Of a stretch of 64,000 bases of DNA, positions 42,042 through 51,990 are shown piece by piece; positions within the stretch are counted from its first letter, which is position 1, and each line of letters opens with the position of its first letter. The translations under genes were made by a program, and so were the position numbers. The DNA lies in assembly GCA_019118345.1 (NCBI GenBank), contig DWZD01000053.1, positions 124,001 through 188,000 of the forward strand. Reading direction: 5' to 3'. The notes below the pieces were generated by a model. That model had not been told where the DNA came from. It saw nothing but the letters and a program-made list of their open reading frames with translations, and did not search any database. The stretch is from Candidatus Desulfovibrio intestinavium (lineage in GTDB: Bacteria > Desulfobacterota > Desulfovibrionia > Desulfovibrionales > Desulfovibrionaceae).

Positions 42042-43265
42042 ATGATGCGACCCATCAGCAAAGCGCTTCTCGCTTCCGTCTGGTTCATGATCCTGACCTT
42101 CCCGGTCATGGGCATCAAGCTCAACACGGTTGATCAGACCGTGGACTGGCAGTTTGACCGCATCATCATGCTGGGTGTGGCCATATTCTTTCTTTCCCTG
42201 CTCTGGAATTGGTGTTTCAGCCGCAAGGGACGCGGCCTGCCCCTTGTCCGGCTGCCCCAAGGCTTGAGCGACGGCCTCGGCAGCCTGCTCCGCCTGCCCC
42301 TGCGCGATACGAAAAGCCGCATCATCTCCCTGGGCGTGCTGCTCGCCGTTCTGCTCGTCATGCCGCTGGTCAGCTCCTTCTATCAGACCAACATCATGAT
42401 CCTGGCCCTGCTCTACGTCATGCTGGCCCTGGGCCTGAACATCGCCGTGGGCATCGCCGGGCAGCTCGTGCTGGGCTATGTGGCCTTTTACGCCGTGGGG
42501 GCCTATGCGTATGCCCTGCTCAATCAGTTCTTCGGTCTGGGCTTCTGGGCCTGCCTGCCCGTGGGCGGCCTGCTGGCCGTGCTCTTCGGTCTGGCCCTGG
42601 GCTTCCCGGTGCTGCGCCTGCGCGGCGACTATCTGGCCATTGTGACCCTGGGTTTTGGCGAAATCGTGCGCCTGACCCTGCTCAACTGGACGAGCCTCAC
42701 CGGCGGTTCCGGCGGCATCAAGAACATTCCCGGCCCCAGCTTCTTCGGCAAGACGCTGGACATCGCGGGCAATACCATCTTCATCTACTATCTGGTGCTG
42801 CTGGCGGTCATCCTGACCATCGTGGTCATCACCCGCCTGAAGAACTCCCGGGTGGGCCTTGCCCTGCAGGCCCTGCGCGAGGACGAGATCGCCTGCGAGG
42901 CCATGGGCATCGATCTGGCCCGGGTCAAACTCTCGGCCTTTGCGCTCAGCTCCTGCTGGGCCGGTTTCGCCGGGGTCATCTTCGCGGCCAAGAACACCTT
43001 CATCAATCCGGCCAGCTTCACCTTCATGGAATCGGCCATGATCCTCTCGATGGTGGTGCTGGGCGGCATGGGTTCCATCGTGGGCGTGGTCATCGCGGCC
43101 CTGATCCTCATCCTCGCGCCGGAGTACCTGCGGGCCTTTTCCGAATACCGCATGCTCATCTTCGGGGCCATCATGGTCATCATGATGATTTTCCGGCCGC
43201 AGGGCCTTGTCACCGGCGAACGCCGCAAATACCGCATCACCGCCCTCAAGGGGGAACGCGCATGA
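42042..43265 (+). CDS. livM: LivM, ABC transporter permease
   Basis: Second permease subunit, 407 residues. The first 100 residues hold extra hydrophobic helices and a basic loop (NWCFSRKGRGLP) seen in the longer LivM type. The core has LGLNIAVGIAGQLVLGYVAF and the coupling region LREDEIACEAMGID. The start is one of two adjacent ATG codons at 42042/42045. It overlaps livG by ATGA. Confidence 0.94.
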   Translation: MMRPISKALLASVWFMILTFPVMGIKLNTVDQTVDWQFDRIIMLGVAIFFLSLLWNWCFSRKGRGLPLVRLPQGLSDGLGSLLRLPLRDTKSRIISLGVLLAVLLVMPLVSSFYQTNIMILALLYVMLALGLNIAVGIAGQLVLGYVAFYAVGAYAYALLNQFFGLGFWACLPVGGLLAVLFGLALGFPVLRLRGDYLAIVTLGFGEIVRLTLLNWTSLTGGSGGIKNIPGPSFFGKTLDIAGNTIFIYYLVLLAVILTIVVITRLKNSRVGLALQALREDEIACEAMGIDLARVKLSAFALSSCWAGFAGVIFAAKNTFINPASFTFMESAMILSMVVLGGMGSIVGVVIAALILILAPEYLRAFSEYRMLIFGAIMVIMMIFRPQGLVTGERRKYRITALKGERA

Positions 43266-44081
43266 ACGCAGCCAGCCAACAGCATCAGGCGGCCAACGGC
43301 CCGAAACCCGTGCTCGAGGTGGTGGGCCTCTCCCGGGACTTCGGCGGCCTGCGCGCCCTCAACGATCTGGACGTGACCATCAACGAAGGCGAAATCGTCG
43401 CCCTCATCGGCCCCAACGGCGCGGGCAAGACGACCTTCTTCAATTGCGTTACCGGCATCTACACGCCCACGGAAGGGGAAATCTACCTCCACGACGCCAA
43501 CGGCCAAAAGCAGCTCCTCAACGGGCGCAAGCCGCACATCATCACCGGCATGGGCATGGCCCGCACCTTCCAGAACATCCGTCTGTTCGGCGACATGACC
43601 GTGCTGGAAAACGTGATGATCGGCCGCCACTGCCGCACCACGGCGGGCATCTGGGGCGCGCTGACCCGCAACGCCCATACCCGGCGGGAAGAACAGGACA
43701 CCATCGACCGTTCCTATGCCCTGCTGGAAACCGTCAATCTGGCGCATCTCTGGAACGAATCGGCCCGCAACCTCTCCTATGGGGCGCAGCGCCGGCTGGA
43801 AATCGCCCGCGCGCTGGCCACCGAACCGCGCATGCTTCTGCTGGACGAACCGGCGGCAGGCATGAATCCGCACGAAACGCAGGAACTCGAGGCTCTGGTG
43901 CGCAGCCTGCGCAGCCGTCACAGCCTGTCCATCCTGCTTATCGAGCACGACATGGGCATGGTCATGTCCCTGTCCGATCGCATCTACGTCATGGAATACG
44001 GCTCGCGCATCGCCGCCGGCACGCCCGAGGAAGTGCGCAGCAATCCCCGCGTCATTCAGGCCTATCTGGGAGAGAGCGACG

Positions 44082-44089
<8 letters not shown>
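43262..44089 (+). CDS. livG: LivG, ABC transporter ATP-binding protein
   Basis: ATPase subunit of 275 residues. Walker A is GPNGAGKTT, the signature is LSYGAQRRLEIARA (a Y-G-A variant of LSGGQ that is usual in LivG), and Walker B is MLLLDEPAAG, followed by the switch His in LLIEHDMGMV. The first 17 residues are a variable Gln/Ala-rich extension. It overlaps livM at the start and livF by 8 bases at the end. Confidence 0.95.
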
Positions 44090-44786
<697 letters not shown>

Positions 44787-44823
44787 CCGCCACGGCGGCA
44801 CGGACAGCACCTGATGCTCACGG

Positions 44824-44849
44824 GAGACGCCGCATGGCGTCTCTTTTTT
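44824..44849 (+). terminator. Intrinsic terminator after livF
   Basis: Perfect stem GAGACGCC-gcat-GGCGTCTC followed by six T residues; a textbook terminator 37 bases after livF. Confidence 0.9.
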
Positions 44850-44943
44850 GCGCCGCCGCCCGGTTGTCCGGCGGTTCGGCTCGTCCGCAAGATGACAAGT
44901 CGCCGCTTTTGGTCTAGGCTCATTGCCCCAAGGGAGGGAAAGA

Positions 44944-46074
44944 ATGTTCAAACCACTTTCGGCACTGCTGCTTGCCGCCCTGCTCTGTGTCCCGGGTCTG
45001 CCGCTTTCGGCGCGGGCTTCCGTTACCCTGCTCATCCCCAGCCGGCCCGACCTTGAACAGACGCCGCAACCCGCAGACGAAAAGCAGGACAAAAAGACGG
45101 GCGACAATGCTGCGAACAAGGCCGAAACCGCCAGAGCCGCCGCAGCCGCACCCGCCGCGAAGGATTCCGCGTCCGCTCCGCAACGTCAGGCGTCCGCCCC
45201 GGAAACCGCCCCTGCGGGAAAGGACGCGCCTGCCGAGGCAACGGCATCGCCCGCTGCCGCTGACGGCAAGCCCGCGGCTGCCGCATCCCCCGGCAACGAC
45301 GGCGACGGCACGGGGCAGGAAACTGCCCGGCCCGTGCCGGATATCGGTCAGGAAGTGGATGTCCTCATCACGCGCATGGATCCCTTCCGGCATCAGGCCG
45401 AGGAGATGAGCATGCCCCAGCTGTTCGCGGTGCTGCGCTTTGACGAGCACACCCTGCCCAAGGACGGCGCCATGCAGCCCGAGCGCGCCGATGTGCTGGG
45501 CGATGTGGAAGAGGCCCAGTACCTGGACAAGAAGGCCTGGGGGGCCAATGTGGCGCTGGACAAGCCCGGCCTTTACCAATTCATCATCGAGACGCGCCCG
45601 TGGTGGAACGAGGCGGAACAGCGCTACGATCAGCATTACGTCAAGAGTTTTCTGCCGGTTTACGGCGTGGAAAGCGGCTGGGAACATCCGGCCGGACTGC
45701 CCGTGGAAATCGTGCCCCTGAGCCGCCCCTTCGGCCTGAGCAATCCCTGCCTGTTCAGCGGCAGGGTGCTGGCGCACGGCAAACCGCGTGCGGGAGCGCT
45801 GGTGCGCGCTCAGCGCATCAATCTGGAAAAGTGCGTGGTGCCGAGCCGCTGGCACGAGGACACCACGGTGCGCACCAATGACCGCGGCGAATTTTCCCTC
45901 ATTCTCAACCGGCCGGGCTGGTGGTGCTGCACGGCCATTGTGGAGGGCACGCCCCTCAAGGGGCATGACGGCGATCCCCGCCCCCTGCAAATCGGCAGCA
46001 TTGTCTGGGTCTATGTGGATGCCGCCGACGGGCAGCGCCCGGCCCAGACGCAACCGGCCAAGAAAAAGAAGTAG
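44944..46074 (+). CDS. DUF4198 periplasmic protein
   Basis: Protein of 376 residues with a signal peptide (to about residue 22). A low-complexity Ala/Pro/Lys/Asp linker follows (about residues 38-130), then a DUF4198 domain (from about VDVLITRMDPF to the end) of mixed strands, with the pattern LYQFIIETRPWWNE and a carboxypeptidase-like fold region DRGEFSLILNRPGWW. DUF4198 proteins are linked with nickel or cobalt uptake in some bacteria, but no transporter gene is next to it here. The start at 44944 follows GGAGGGAAAG. A promoter (44892-44920) and terminators on both sides make it a single-gene unit. Stop is TAG. Confidence 0.82.
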   Translation: MFKPLSALLLAALLCVPGLPLSARASVTLLIPSRPDLEQTPQPADEKQDKKTGDNAANKAETARAAAAAPAAKDSASAPQRQASAPETAPAGKDAPAEATASPAAADGKPAAAASPGNDGDGTGQETARPVPDIGQEVDVLITRMDPFRHQAEEMSMPQLFAVLRFDEHTLPKDGAMQPERADVLGDVEEAQYLDKKAWGANVALDKPGLYQFIIETRPWWNEAEQRYDQHYVKSFLPVYGVESGWEHPAGLPVEIVPLSRPFGLSNPCLFSGRVLAHGKPRAGALVRAQRINLEKCVVPSRWHEDTTVRTNDRGEFSLILNRPGWWCCTAIVEGTPLKGHDGDPRPLQIGSIVWVYVDAADGQRPAQTQPAKKKK

Positions 46075-46098
46075 GACAGCCCGTCCGACGGTTCGCCA

Positions 46099-46133
46099 GG
46101 GGGAGCATCGGTCAACGATGCGCCCCCTTTTGC
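46099..46133 (+). terminator. Intrinsic terminator after the DUF4198 gene
   Basis: Stem GGGGG-A-GCATCG / CGATGC-G-CCCCC with one mismatch and loop GTCAA, followed by TTTTGCTTTT. It lies between converging genes. Confidence 0.8.
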
Positions 46134-46185
46134 TTTTCCGGCGGCCATGCCGGCGGCGGTGCGTGCACGCGGCGGGCGACGCCCG

Positions 46186-49074
46186 TCAGGGCCTGTCCGG
46201 TCTGGTCAGTCCAAATTTTTTCAGCTTCGCGTAGAGCGTGGATTTCTTCATTTGCAAAATGGCGGCCGCGCCGTCAGGGCCGTAGATTTTGCCATTCGTA
46301 CGTTGCAGGACATGCCGGATATACCGGCGCTGCATCTCCTCGATGCCGGGAAAGTCCTCGAAAACGTCCTCGGCCCGCCAGTCGGTTTTTGTTTCTGTCG
46401 CAGCGTCCTGCTGCCGAAAGCGAACATTGCCGAAGAGCACATATTGTTCCATGATGCTGTACAACTCGCGGATATTGCCCGGCCAGGGATAGGCGAGCAG
46501 ACGCTGCATGTCCTGCTCGCTCACCGCCCTTTCCGGTTTGCGGTATCGGCGCAGGAAATGCGTGTGCAACTGCCGGATCAGAACCGGCAAATCCCGAGGG
46601 CGCTTGCGCAGGGGCGGCAGTTCCAGCGGAATGACGCACAGGCGATAGGCCAGATCCTCCCGAAAGCGTCCGGCGCGCACCTCCTCCCACAGATCCTTGT
46701 TGGTGGCGGAAATAAGCCGAAAATCGGAAAATTGCTGCCGCAGTCCGCCCACACGGGTAAAGCTCCTTTCCTGCAGGGCGCGCAACAGCTTGGTTTGCAC
46801 CAGCGGCGAAATGTCCGCGATTTCATCCAGAAAGAGCACCCCCTGATGGGCCAGCTCCATGAAGCCGATCTTCCTGCGCTGCGCTCCGGTAAAGGCTCCC
46901 TGTTCGTAGCCGAACATTTCACTCTCAAACAGCTGTTCAGGCAGACAGGAGAGCTGCACGGGGACGAAGGCCCCCTTGTAATCGCCATAGGTGTAGATGA
47001 AGCGCGCCATCTGCTCCTTGCCCGTACCGGTTTCGCCATGAATGATCACCGGCGCGTCAGAAATCAGGGAGTCTGTGGCGCGCGCCAGCACCTCGCTCAT
47101 GTCGTCCCCGAAATACGGCGCCAACTCGCCCCCCCGGCAGGCCTGCCTGCGCCCGCCCGGCAGATTCCCCGCCGCCCGAAATTCCGACGACAACACGGCC
47201 GCAACGGCATCTCCCTCCGCCTGCTCCATGCGGGAAAAGAGACTTCCCGGCAGTTCACTGTCCAGATACAGGAGCTGGCGGCTGCGTTCCTCCATGACAA
47301 CAAGAAAGGCGCAGCAATTTTCGTTGATGGGGAAAAACGAGGGGACGCTGCCGGGCGCGTACAGGCATTCCTGAAGGATTTTGCGCACGGGCTGAAAAGA
47401 CGCATCCTCACGTTCGCTGTGGCTGTAGTTGATTGCTTCAAGACATTCCAGGCCGTCCCTGTCGGAAAGGCGGAAAAGCGCCGCCCGTTGCGCGCCAAGC
47501 TCGCGCTGTACCGTGCCCAGAATCTGCCGGATGGCGCTCTCCCGGCTGTCCGCATGCGCGCGAAGAAGGGACGCGAGGCAGTCGCCGCTGACGGGAAAGG
47601 CCGTATTCCTGACCGCAAGGTCGGACGCGCCCCGGCGGGTTCGCCAGAGGGCCAGCAGCTCCTTTTCCCGTTGCCGCCAGAACTTGCGTTCCTTTTTGCT
47701 CTTTTCCGCCTCCAGCGCGGCAATCAGCGCCTCCACCGAAAGCAGTTCCTCCCGGATGTTGCCGGTTCGGCTCAGTTCGGAACAGCTTTCCCGCAGCAAT
47801 TCGCACCGCAAGGGAGCGGACGTTTCCGGCAGGGCGGCCCGCAGGCGCAGACACACCCCCCGCAACAGGCGGTTTGGCCCCTTTTCCAGCTCTGCCGCCA
47901 TTTCGCGCAGCGCATAGCCCGGAACAGGCGCGCCGTCCTTCTCCAGTTCGGCGATCATTTCCAGAACCTGCGGATCCGATACGGGCAGGGCTGCGCGGCC
48001 TTCCCGGGCGTCGGCAGCCAGAATGCGGCGCGCCTCATTGCGCCGTCGCTGCTGAAAGTGATACACCGCCAGCGCCCGCCGGCACACGCTGGCCATTTCC
48101 GTCTGACCTGCCCCTTCCGCCACGCGCAGCAGCTGATCAATATGGGCTATGGCCTGTTCGGCCTCCCCGGCCCGCAGAAGAAAAAAGACGTTATGCACGC
48201 GCCAGATGAGCGCGTAACGGTTGTGCCCCGTCAGTTCGGCCGTATTGCGATGGGACGTTATGATGCCATAGGAAACATGATCCCGTTTGCAGTACAGGCA
48301 GGCCGTACTGACCCGTATGGCGAACATTTCATCAAATGTGGGCCGGGGCGAAGGGGAAAGGGAATAGGCCTCAAACCAGTTCAGGCCCTCTGCAAATTCC
48401 CCCCGCAAGAAATGGAGCTGCCCCAGAAGCATGTGATCCAGGGCGTTCAAGGCCTCGCCCTCATCTGCGGACTGCAGATATTTTGCCAACAAGGCATCCA
48501 CTTCCTCCGGGGTGTGCGCGTGGGCGTCCTCGGCAAGAAACAGCAGGCTCGTCAGCCGGCACCAGTCTCTGACGCGGCCCAGCAACTGAAGCGCCTGCCG
48601 CATTCCCTGTGTCAGCGCGGTCAACGTCTCGTCCGTCCGAAAAAGCAGAATGCCGCAGCACAGGGTGCGGTACAGCAGCAGCAGGCGCGCTTGCCAATCC
48701 TTCTCCGAAACCGGCAACGGCAAGCCAAGCAGTCTGCTTGCGCACTCCCGCAGACTTGCTGAGGCATCCCCGTTCTCCAGCATGCCGCAGGCCCTTTCCA
48801 CGACAAGCAGGCGTTCCGCGCAATAGCCGCACACGGCCCGCGCCGTCTTTTCCGCAGCGGGTGTGGGAGGCGGGCCAAAGAGGATTTGCCCCTCGGCATC
48901 GCAGCTCGCGCCGAGGCTGTGCCGGCGCAGCAATACGCCCAGGGACGGCAGCAGTTCCCGTGAGCCTGCGCCCAGAACAGCGGCAAGCTCCTTCAATGAC
49001 ATGGCGCCGTTCGGCGTTTCCCGCCGGCCAAGAATGATTGCGGCAAGATCTTCGGGGAGCATGTTACCATCCAT
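46186..49074 (-). CDS. Sigma-54-dependent transcriptional activator
   Basis: Enhancer-binding protein of 962 residues. The long N-terminal part (to about residue 620) has a possible winged helix at the start and a helical TPR-like region. The AAA+ domain (about 630-860) has Walker A GETGTGKE, the sigma-54 contact loop GAFTGA, and Walker B FLDEIADI. The C-terminus is a Fis-type helix-turn-helix (GPDGAAAILQMKKSTLYAKL). There is no receiver domain, so it senses a ligand or another protein. It is divergent from a porin operon with a clear sigma-54 promoter. Start at 49074 or the next ATG at 49062; neither has a strong site. Confidence 0.93.
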   Translation of the reverse strand: MDGNMLPEDLAAIILGRRETPNGAMSLKELAAVLGAGSRELLPSLGVLLRRHSLGASCDAEGQILFGPPPTPAAEKTARAVCGYCAERLLVVERACGMLENGDASASLRECASRLLGLPLPVSEKDWQARLLLLYRTLCCGILLFRTDETLTALTQGMRQALQLLGRVRDWCRLTSLLFLAEDAHAHTPEEVDALLAKYLQSADEGEALNALDHMLLGQLHFLRGEFAEGLNWFEAYSLSPSPRPTFDEMFAIRVSTACLYCKRDHVSYGIITSHRNTAELTGHNRYALIWRVHNVFFLLRAGEAEQAIAHIDQLLRVAEGAGQTEMASVCRRALAVYHFQQRRRNEARRILAADAREGRAALPVSDPQVLEMIAELEKDGAPVPGYALREMAAELEKGPNRLLRGVCLRLRAALPETSAPLRCELLRESCSELSRTGNIREELLSVEALIAALEAEKSKKERKFWRQREKELLALWRTRRGASDLAVRNTAFPVSGDCLASLLRAHADSRESAIRQILGTVQRELGAQRAALFRLSDRDGLECLEAINYSHSEREDASFQPVRKILQECLYAPGSVPSFFPINENCCAFLVVMEERSRQLLYLDSELPGSLFSRMEQAEGDAVAAVLSSEFRAAGNLPGGRRQACRGGELAPYFGDDMSEVLARATDSLISDAPVIIHGETGTGKEQMARFIYTYGDYKGAFVPVQLSCLPEQLFESEMFGYEQGAFTGAQRRKIGFMELAHQGVLFLDEIADISPLVQTKLLRALQERSFTRVGGLRQQFSDFRLISATNKDLWEEVRAGRFREDLAYRLCVIPLELPPLRKRPRDLPVLIRQLHTHFLRRYRKPERAVSEQDMQRLLAYPWPGNIRELYSIMEQYVLFGNVRFRQQDAATETKTDWRAEDVFEDFPGIEEMQRRYIRHVLQRTNGKIYGPDGAAAILQMKKSTLYAKLKKFGLTRPDRP

Positions 49075-49079
49075 TTTTC

Positions 49080-49112
49080 GGATATGATTTTATCCAGATA
49101 TAGGACATATCC
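49080..49112 (+). promoter_or_regulatory. Candidate upstream activator sites
   Basis: GGATATGATTTTATCC (49080-49095; arms GGATA/TATCC) and GGACATATCC (49103-49112) are repeated GGATAT-type elements about 110-145 bases upstream of the predicted porin transcription start, a usual distance for enhancer sites. Confidence 0.5.
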
Positions 49113-49199
49113 AGAACAAGGACAAGCCCGCTCAGCGCCCCCCTTTTCACAAATCTACTAATAGCATGAAATAATTATAATTTTTATAACATGCCATCT

Positions 49200-49214
49200 T
49201 GGCACATCCCTTGC
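49200..49214 (+). promoter_or_regulatory. Sigma-54 promoter of the porin operon
   Basis: TGGCACATCCCTTGC is a near-perfect -24/-12 promoter (TGGCAC-N5-TTGC). The porin start codon lies 53 bases downstream of its end. Confidence 0.88.
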
Positions 49215-49267
49215 CCCAGTTCTCCTGCGCGCGCTCTGTAAGAATCCAGACCCCAAGGGAGACGACA

Positions 49268-50686
49268 ATGCAACGAAAAAACATTCTATCGTGTTTGCTG
49301 ATCCTTTTGTGCCTTCTCAGCCCGGGCTTCTCCTGCCGGGCCGATGCCGTGGAGACAAAAATCATGGGCTTCACCGATGTGACGACCCAGCTCGCCGACA
49401 CCACCTTCGGCGACCGCGGCTCGACGGACATCTTTCAGGGAACGCAGCGTTCCCGCATCTGGCTCATGATGAACGCCAGCGAAAACGTGGGCGGCACCAT
49501 GATGTTTGAACTGGACAATATCTGGGGACGGGACGCGCCGGGCATGCAGGGCGGCCAGCTGGGCGCCGACGGCGTCAATATCGGCATCAAGGAAGCCTAC
49601 ATCGACTGGAAAATTCCCGATTCCACCATTCGCGTCCGCATGGGCATCCTGCCCTTCATCCTGCCGGGCATCGGCGCCATCAACCCCTACACCCATGAGG
49701 TGGACTCGGTGACGACCATGTGGGCCAGAGGCGCAGGCGTCATGCTCTCGGGCAGCCTGACGGAAAACATCGATCTCACCACGTTCTGGCTCCGTCCGGC
49801 CAACGACAATTCCGCCGACGGCTTCATGGACAATGCCGACATGGGGGGCTTCATTCTGCCCTTTCGCTGGGAGGGCTTTGACATTCGCCCCTGGGGCATG
49901 GTGAGCTTTTCCGGCAGGAATGACCCGGTCTTCACCTACCGCCCGACCCTGACGCCGGCCTATCCCGTACATACGGGGCCGGGGACGCTCACGGAGGACA
50001 ATCCCGCGGATTATGCCGTCGGCTGGTGGGCCGGGGTAGCGGCCACGGTGACCGCCCTCGATCCCTGGAAGTTCGGGCTGGACTTTAATTACGGCAATAT
50101 CAGGGGCGTCACGGAAGACATGAATCGCAGCGGCTGGTATGTCTCGGCGCTGGCCGAGTACAAGCTCGACGCGGTGGTGCCCGGCCTGCTGGCCTGGTAC
50201 GCCTCCGGCGATGACGGCGATCCCCATAACGGCTCGGAACGGATGCCCACCATTCTCGGCAACTGGTACGGCTCAGCCATGGGCTTTTCCGGGCAATTCG
50301 ACAACTTTGCCTGGCAGTCCCAGCTGGTCGGCCTCGAGCCGACAGGGACATGGGGCGTCAGCGCCTATCTGCGCGACTTTTCCTTTATCCCCGATGTGAC
50401 GCACACCCTGCGCGCACTGTTCTACGGCGGGACAAACGACGACAACATGGCCGGATATGTGGGAGACGGCTACACCAAGGTGCTGGGCACACCCACTTGG
50501 CTCTATCTGACGCAAAGCGACCATGTGGTCGAAGTCAACTTCAATACCACCTGGAAAGTCTATGACAATCTTTTCTGGGCCATTGAGGCCAGCTGGATGA
50601 ATCTCCATCGCGGCAACTGCTGGGATCTGCCCTCCCACAGAGACAACGGCTACCGCATTGCCTCGACAGTGCGCTTCGTCTTCTAG
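49268..50686 (+). CDS. Outer membrane homotrimeric porin
   Basis: Outer membrane protein of 472 residues. A signal peptide (about residues 1-24, ending FSCRADA) is followed by a barrel rich in aromatic beta-strands and a final Phe (RIASTVRFVF), the outer membrane assembly signal. It resembles the major porins of Desulfovibrio. It is the first gene of the sigma-54 operon, so it probably admits the substrate taken up by the next gene. The start follows GGGAGACGAC. Stop is TAG. Confidence 0.88.
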   Translation: MQRKNILSCLLILLCLLSPGFSCRADAVETKIMGFTDVTTQLADTTFGDRGSTDIFQGTQRSRIWLMMNASENVGGTMMFELDNIWGRDAPGMQGGQLGADGVNIGIKEAYIDWKIPDSTIRVRMGILPFILPGIGAINPYTHEVDSVTTMWARGAGVMLSGSLTENIDLTTFWLRPANDNSADGFMDNADMGGFILPFRWEGFDIRPWGMVSFSGRNDPVFTYRPTLTPAYPVHTGPGTLTEDNPADYAVGWWAGVAATVTALDPWKFGLDFNYGNIRGVTEDMNRSGWYVSALAEYKLDAVVPGLLAWYASGDDGDPHNGSERMPTILGNWYGSAMGFSGQFDNFAWQSQLVGLEPTGTWGVSAYLRDFSFIPDVTHTLRALFYGGTNDDNMAGYVGDGYTKVLGTPTWLYLTQSDHVVEVNFNTTWKVYDNLFWAIEASWMNLHRGNCWDLPSHRDNGYRIASTVRFVF

Positions 50687-50711
50687 CCGCCAACCCACGC
50701 GAGGAACCGAC

Positions 50712-51968
50712 ATGACCGTTCACGATCTTTCCGATACGCGTCCCCTTGTGCCCCTGCCGCGCAACAAGCTCATTCTTTCCATGACCATCCTCTACCTGCT
50801 CTTTGCCAGCGACCTCTGGGCGCGTGTGGGCATCAACGCCCTCCTGCCCGTGCTGCAAAAGGATTTGCAGCTCACTGACATACAAATCGGCATGCTGGGA
50901 AGCGCCGTGCTGATGGGCATGATTTCCTTTGTGCTGCCGGCCTCCTATCTCGCCGACAGGTGGTCACGGCGCGGCACGGTCTGCCTCATGGGCCTGACAT
51001 GGAGCCTTGGCACCATTCTTTGCGGGCTTGTGCCGAGCATGGGCATGCTGCTTCTGGGGCGATTTCTCGTCGGCGGCGGCAACTCCAGCTATGCCCCCGC
51101 CTCGGTTTCCATGCTGACCAACTGGTTTCCCAAGAAAAGCTGGGGCAAGGTCATCGGCCTGTACAATACCTCCTACCAGATCGGCATTTCCGGCGGACTG
51201 ATCGTCACCGGCCATCTGGCGGCCCTCTACGGCTGGCGTATGACCTTCATCATCATCGGCATCCCCAGTCTCATCCTTGCCCTGACCTCCCTCTGCATTC
51301 CCGGCACGCCGAAGCAGGCCGTCGCCGCCCGGGCCGAGACTTCCCGCAAGGTCAGCGTGCGGGAGGCGCTGCGGGTCATCCTCGGCAACCGTACCCTCAT
51401 GGCGACGGCGCTCGCCACGACCTTCTTCAACATCATGGCCACGTCCTTCATCATGTTCAGCTCCATCTATTTCATGCGGGAAATGAACATGGATGTGGCC
51501 GGCGCGGCTTCCATCCTTGGCCTCATGGGGCTGACGGGCTTTGCCGCCATGCCGCTGGGCGGCTATCTGCTGGATGCCTGGTATCGGCACGACATGCGTT
51601 GCCGGGGCTGGTTCCCCGCCATCTGCCTGCTGGCCGCGGCCCTGCTTTTCTGCCTCGCCTACTCCTGGAAAAGCCTGCCGCTGATGACCATAGGCTGTTT
51701 TGTCCTCAATATGGTGCCGACCTGCTACCACGTCATTACGCAAGAGGTCGTACCGGCCCGCTACAAGGCCTCGTCATACGGCTCACTGGTCATCTTTCTC
51801 CAGCTGGGCGGATCCATCGGCAGCACGCTCACCGGCGTCCTTTCCCATGCCTACGGCATACAGCAGGCCCTTGTCTGGATACAGGCGGCCCTTGTCCTCA
51901 GTGCCCTCTGTTTTCTGGCCGCCGGCTTCGCCTATCGACATGACTTCTTCCGCGCCCAGGAGCGCTGA
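50712..51968 (+). CDS. MFS transporter
   Basis: Major facilitator permease of 418 residues with about 12 membrane helices. The loop after the second helix is LADRWSRRG, the MFS signature, and the second half repeats it in weaker form. The N-terminus is cytosolic. It follows the porin by 25 bases and precedes an amidohydrolase, so it likely imports the amidohydrolase substrate (an organic acid, amide or cyclic ureide); specificity is not visible. The start at 50712 follows GAGGAA. Confidence 0.88.
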   Translation: MTVHDLSDTRPLVPLPRNKLILSMTILYLLFASDLWARVGINALLPVLQKDLQLTDIQIGMLGSAVLMGMISFVLPASYLADRWSRRGTVCLMGLTWSLGTILCGLVPSMGMLLLGRFLVGGGNSSYAPASVSMLTNWFPKKSWGKVIGLYNTSYQIGISGGLIVTGHLAALYGWRMTFIIIGIPSLILALTSLCIPGTPKQAVAARAETSRKVSVREALRVILGNRTLMATALATTFFNIMATSFIMFSSIYFMREMNMDVAGAASILGLMGLTGFAAMPLGGYLLDAWYRHDMRCRGWFPAICLLAAALLFCLAYSWKSLPLMTIGCFVLNMVPTCYHVITQEVVPARYKASSYGSLVIFLQLGGSIGSTLTGVLSHAYGIQQALVWIQAALVLSALCFLAAGFAYRHDFFRAQER

Positions 51969-51990
51969 CATCGGACGGAGACAGCTTTCC

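Noticed and set aside
46147..48762. Open frame of 871 codons on the plus strand
   Set aside because: It lies antisense to the sigma-54 activator, which has complete and unmistakable motifs; the antisense product is low in recognisable structure.
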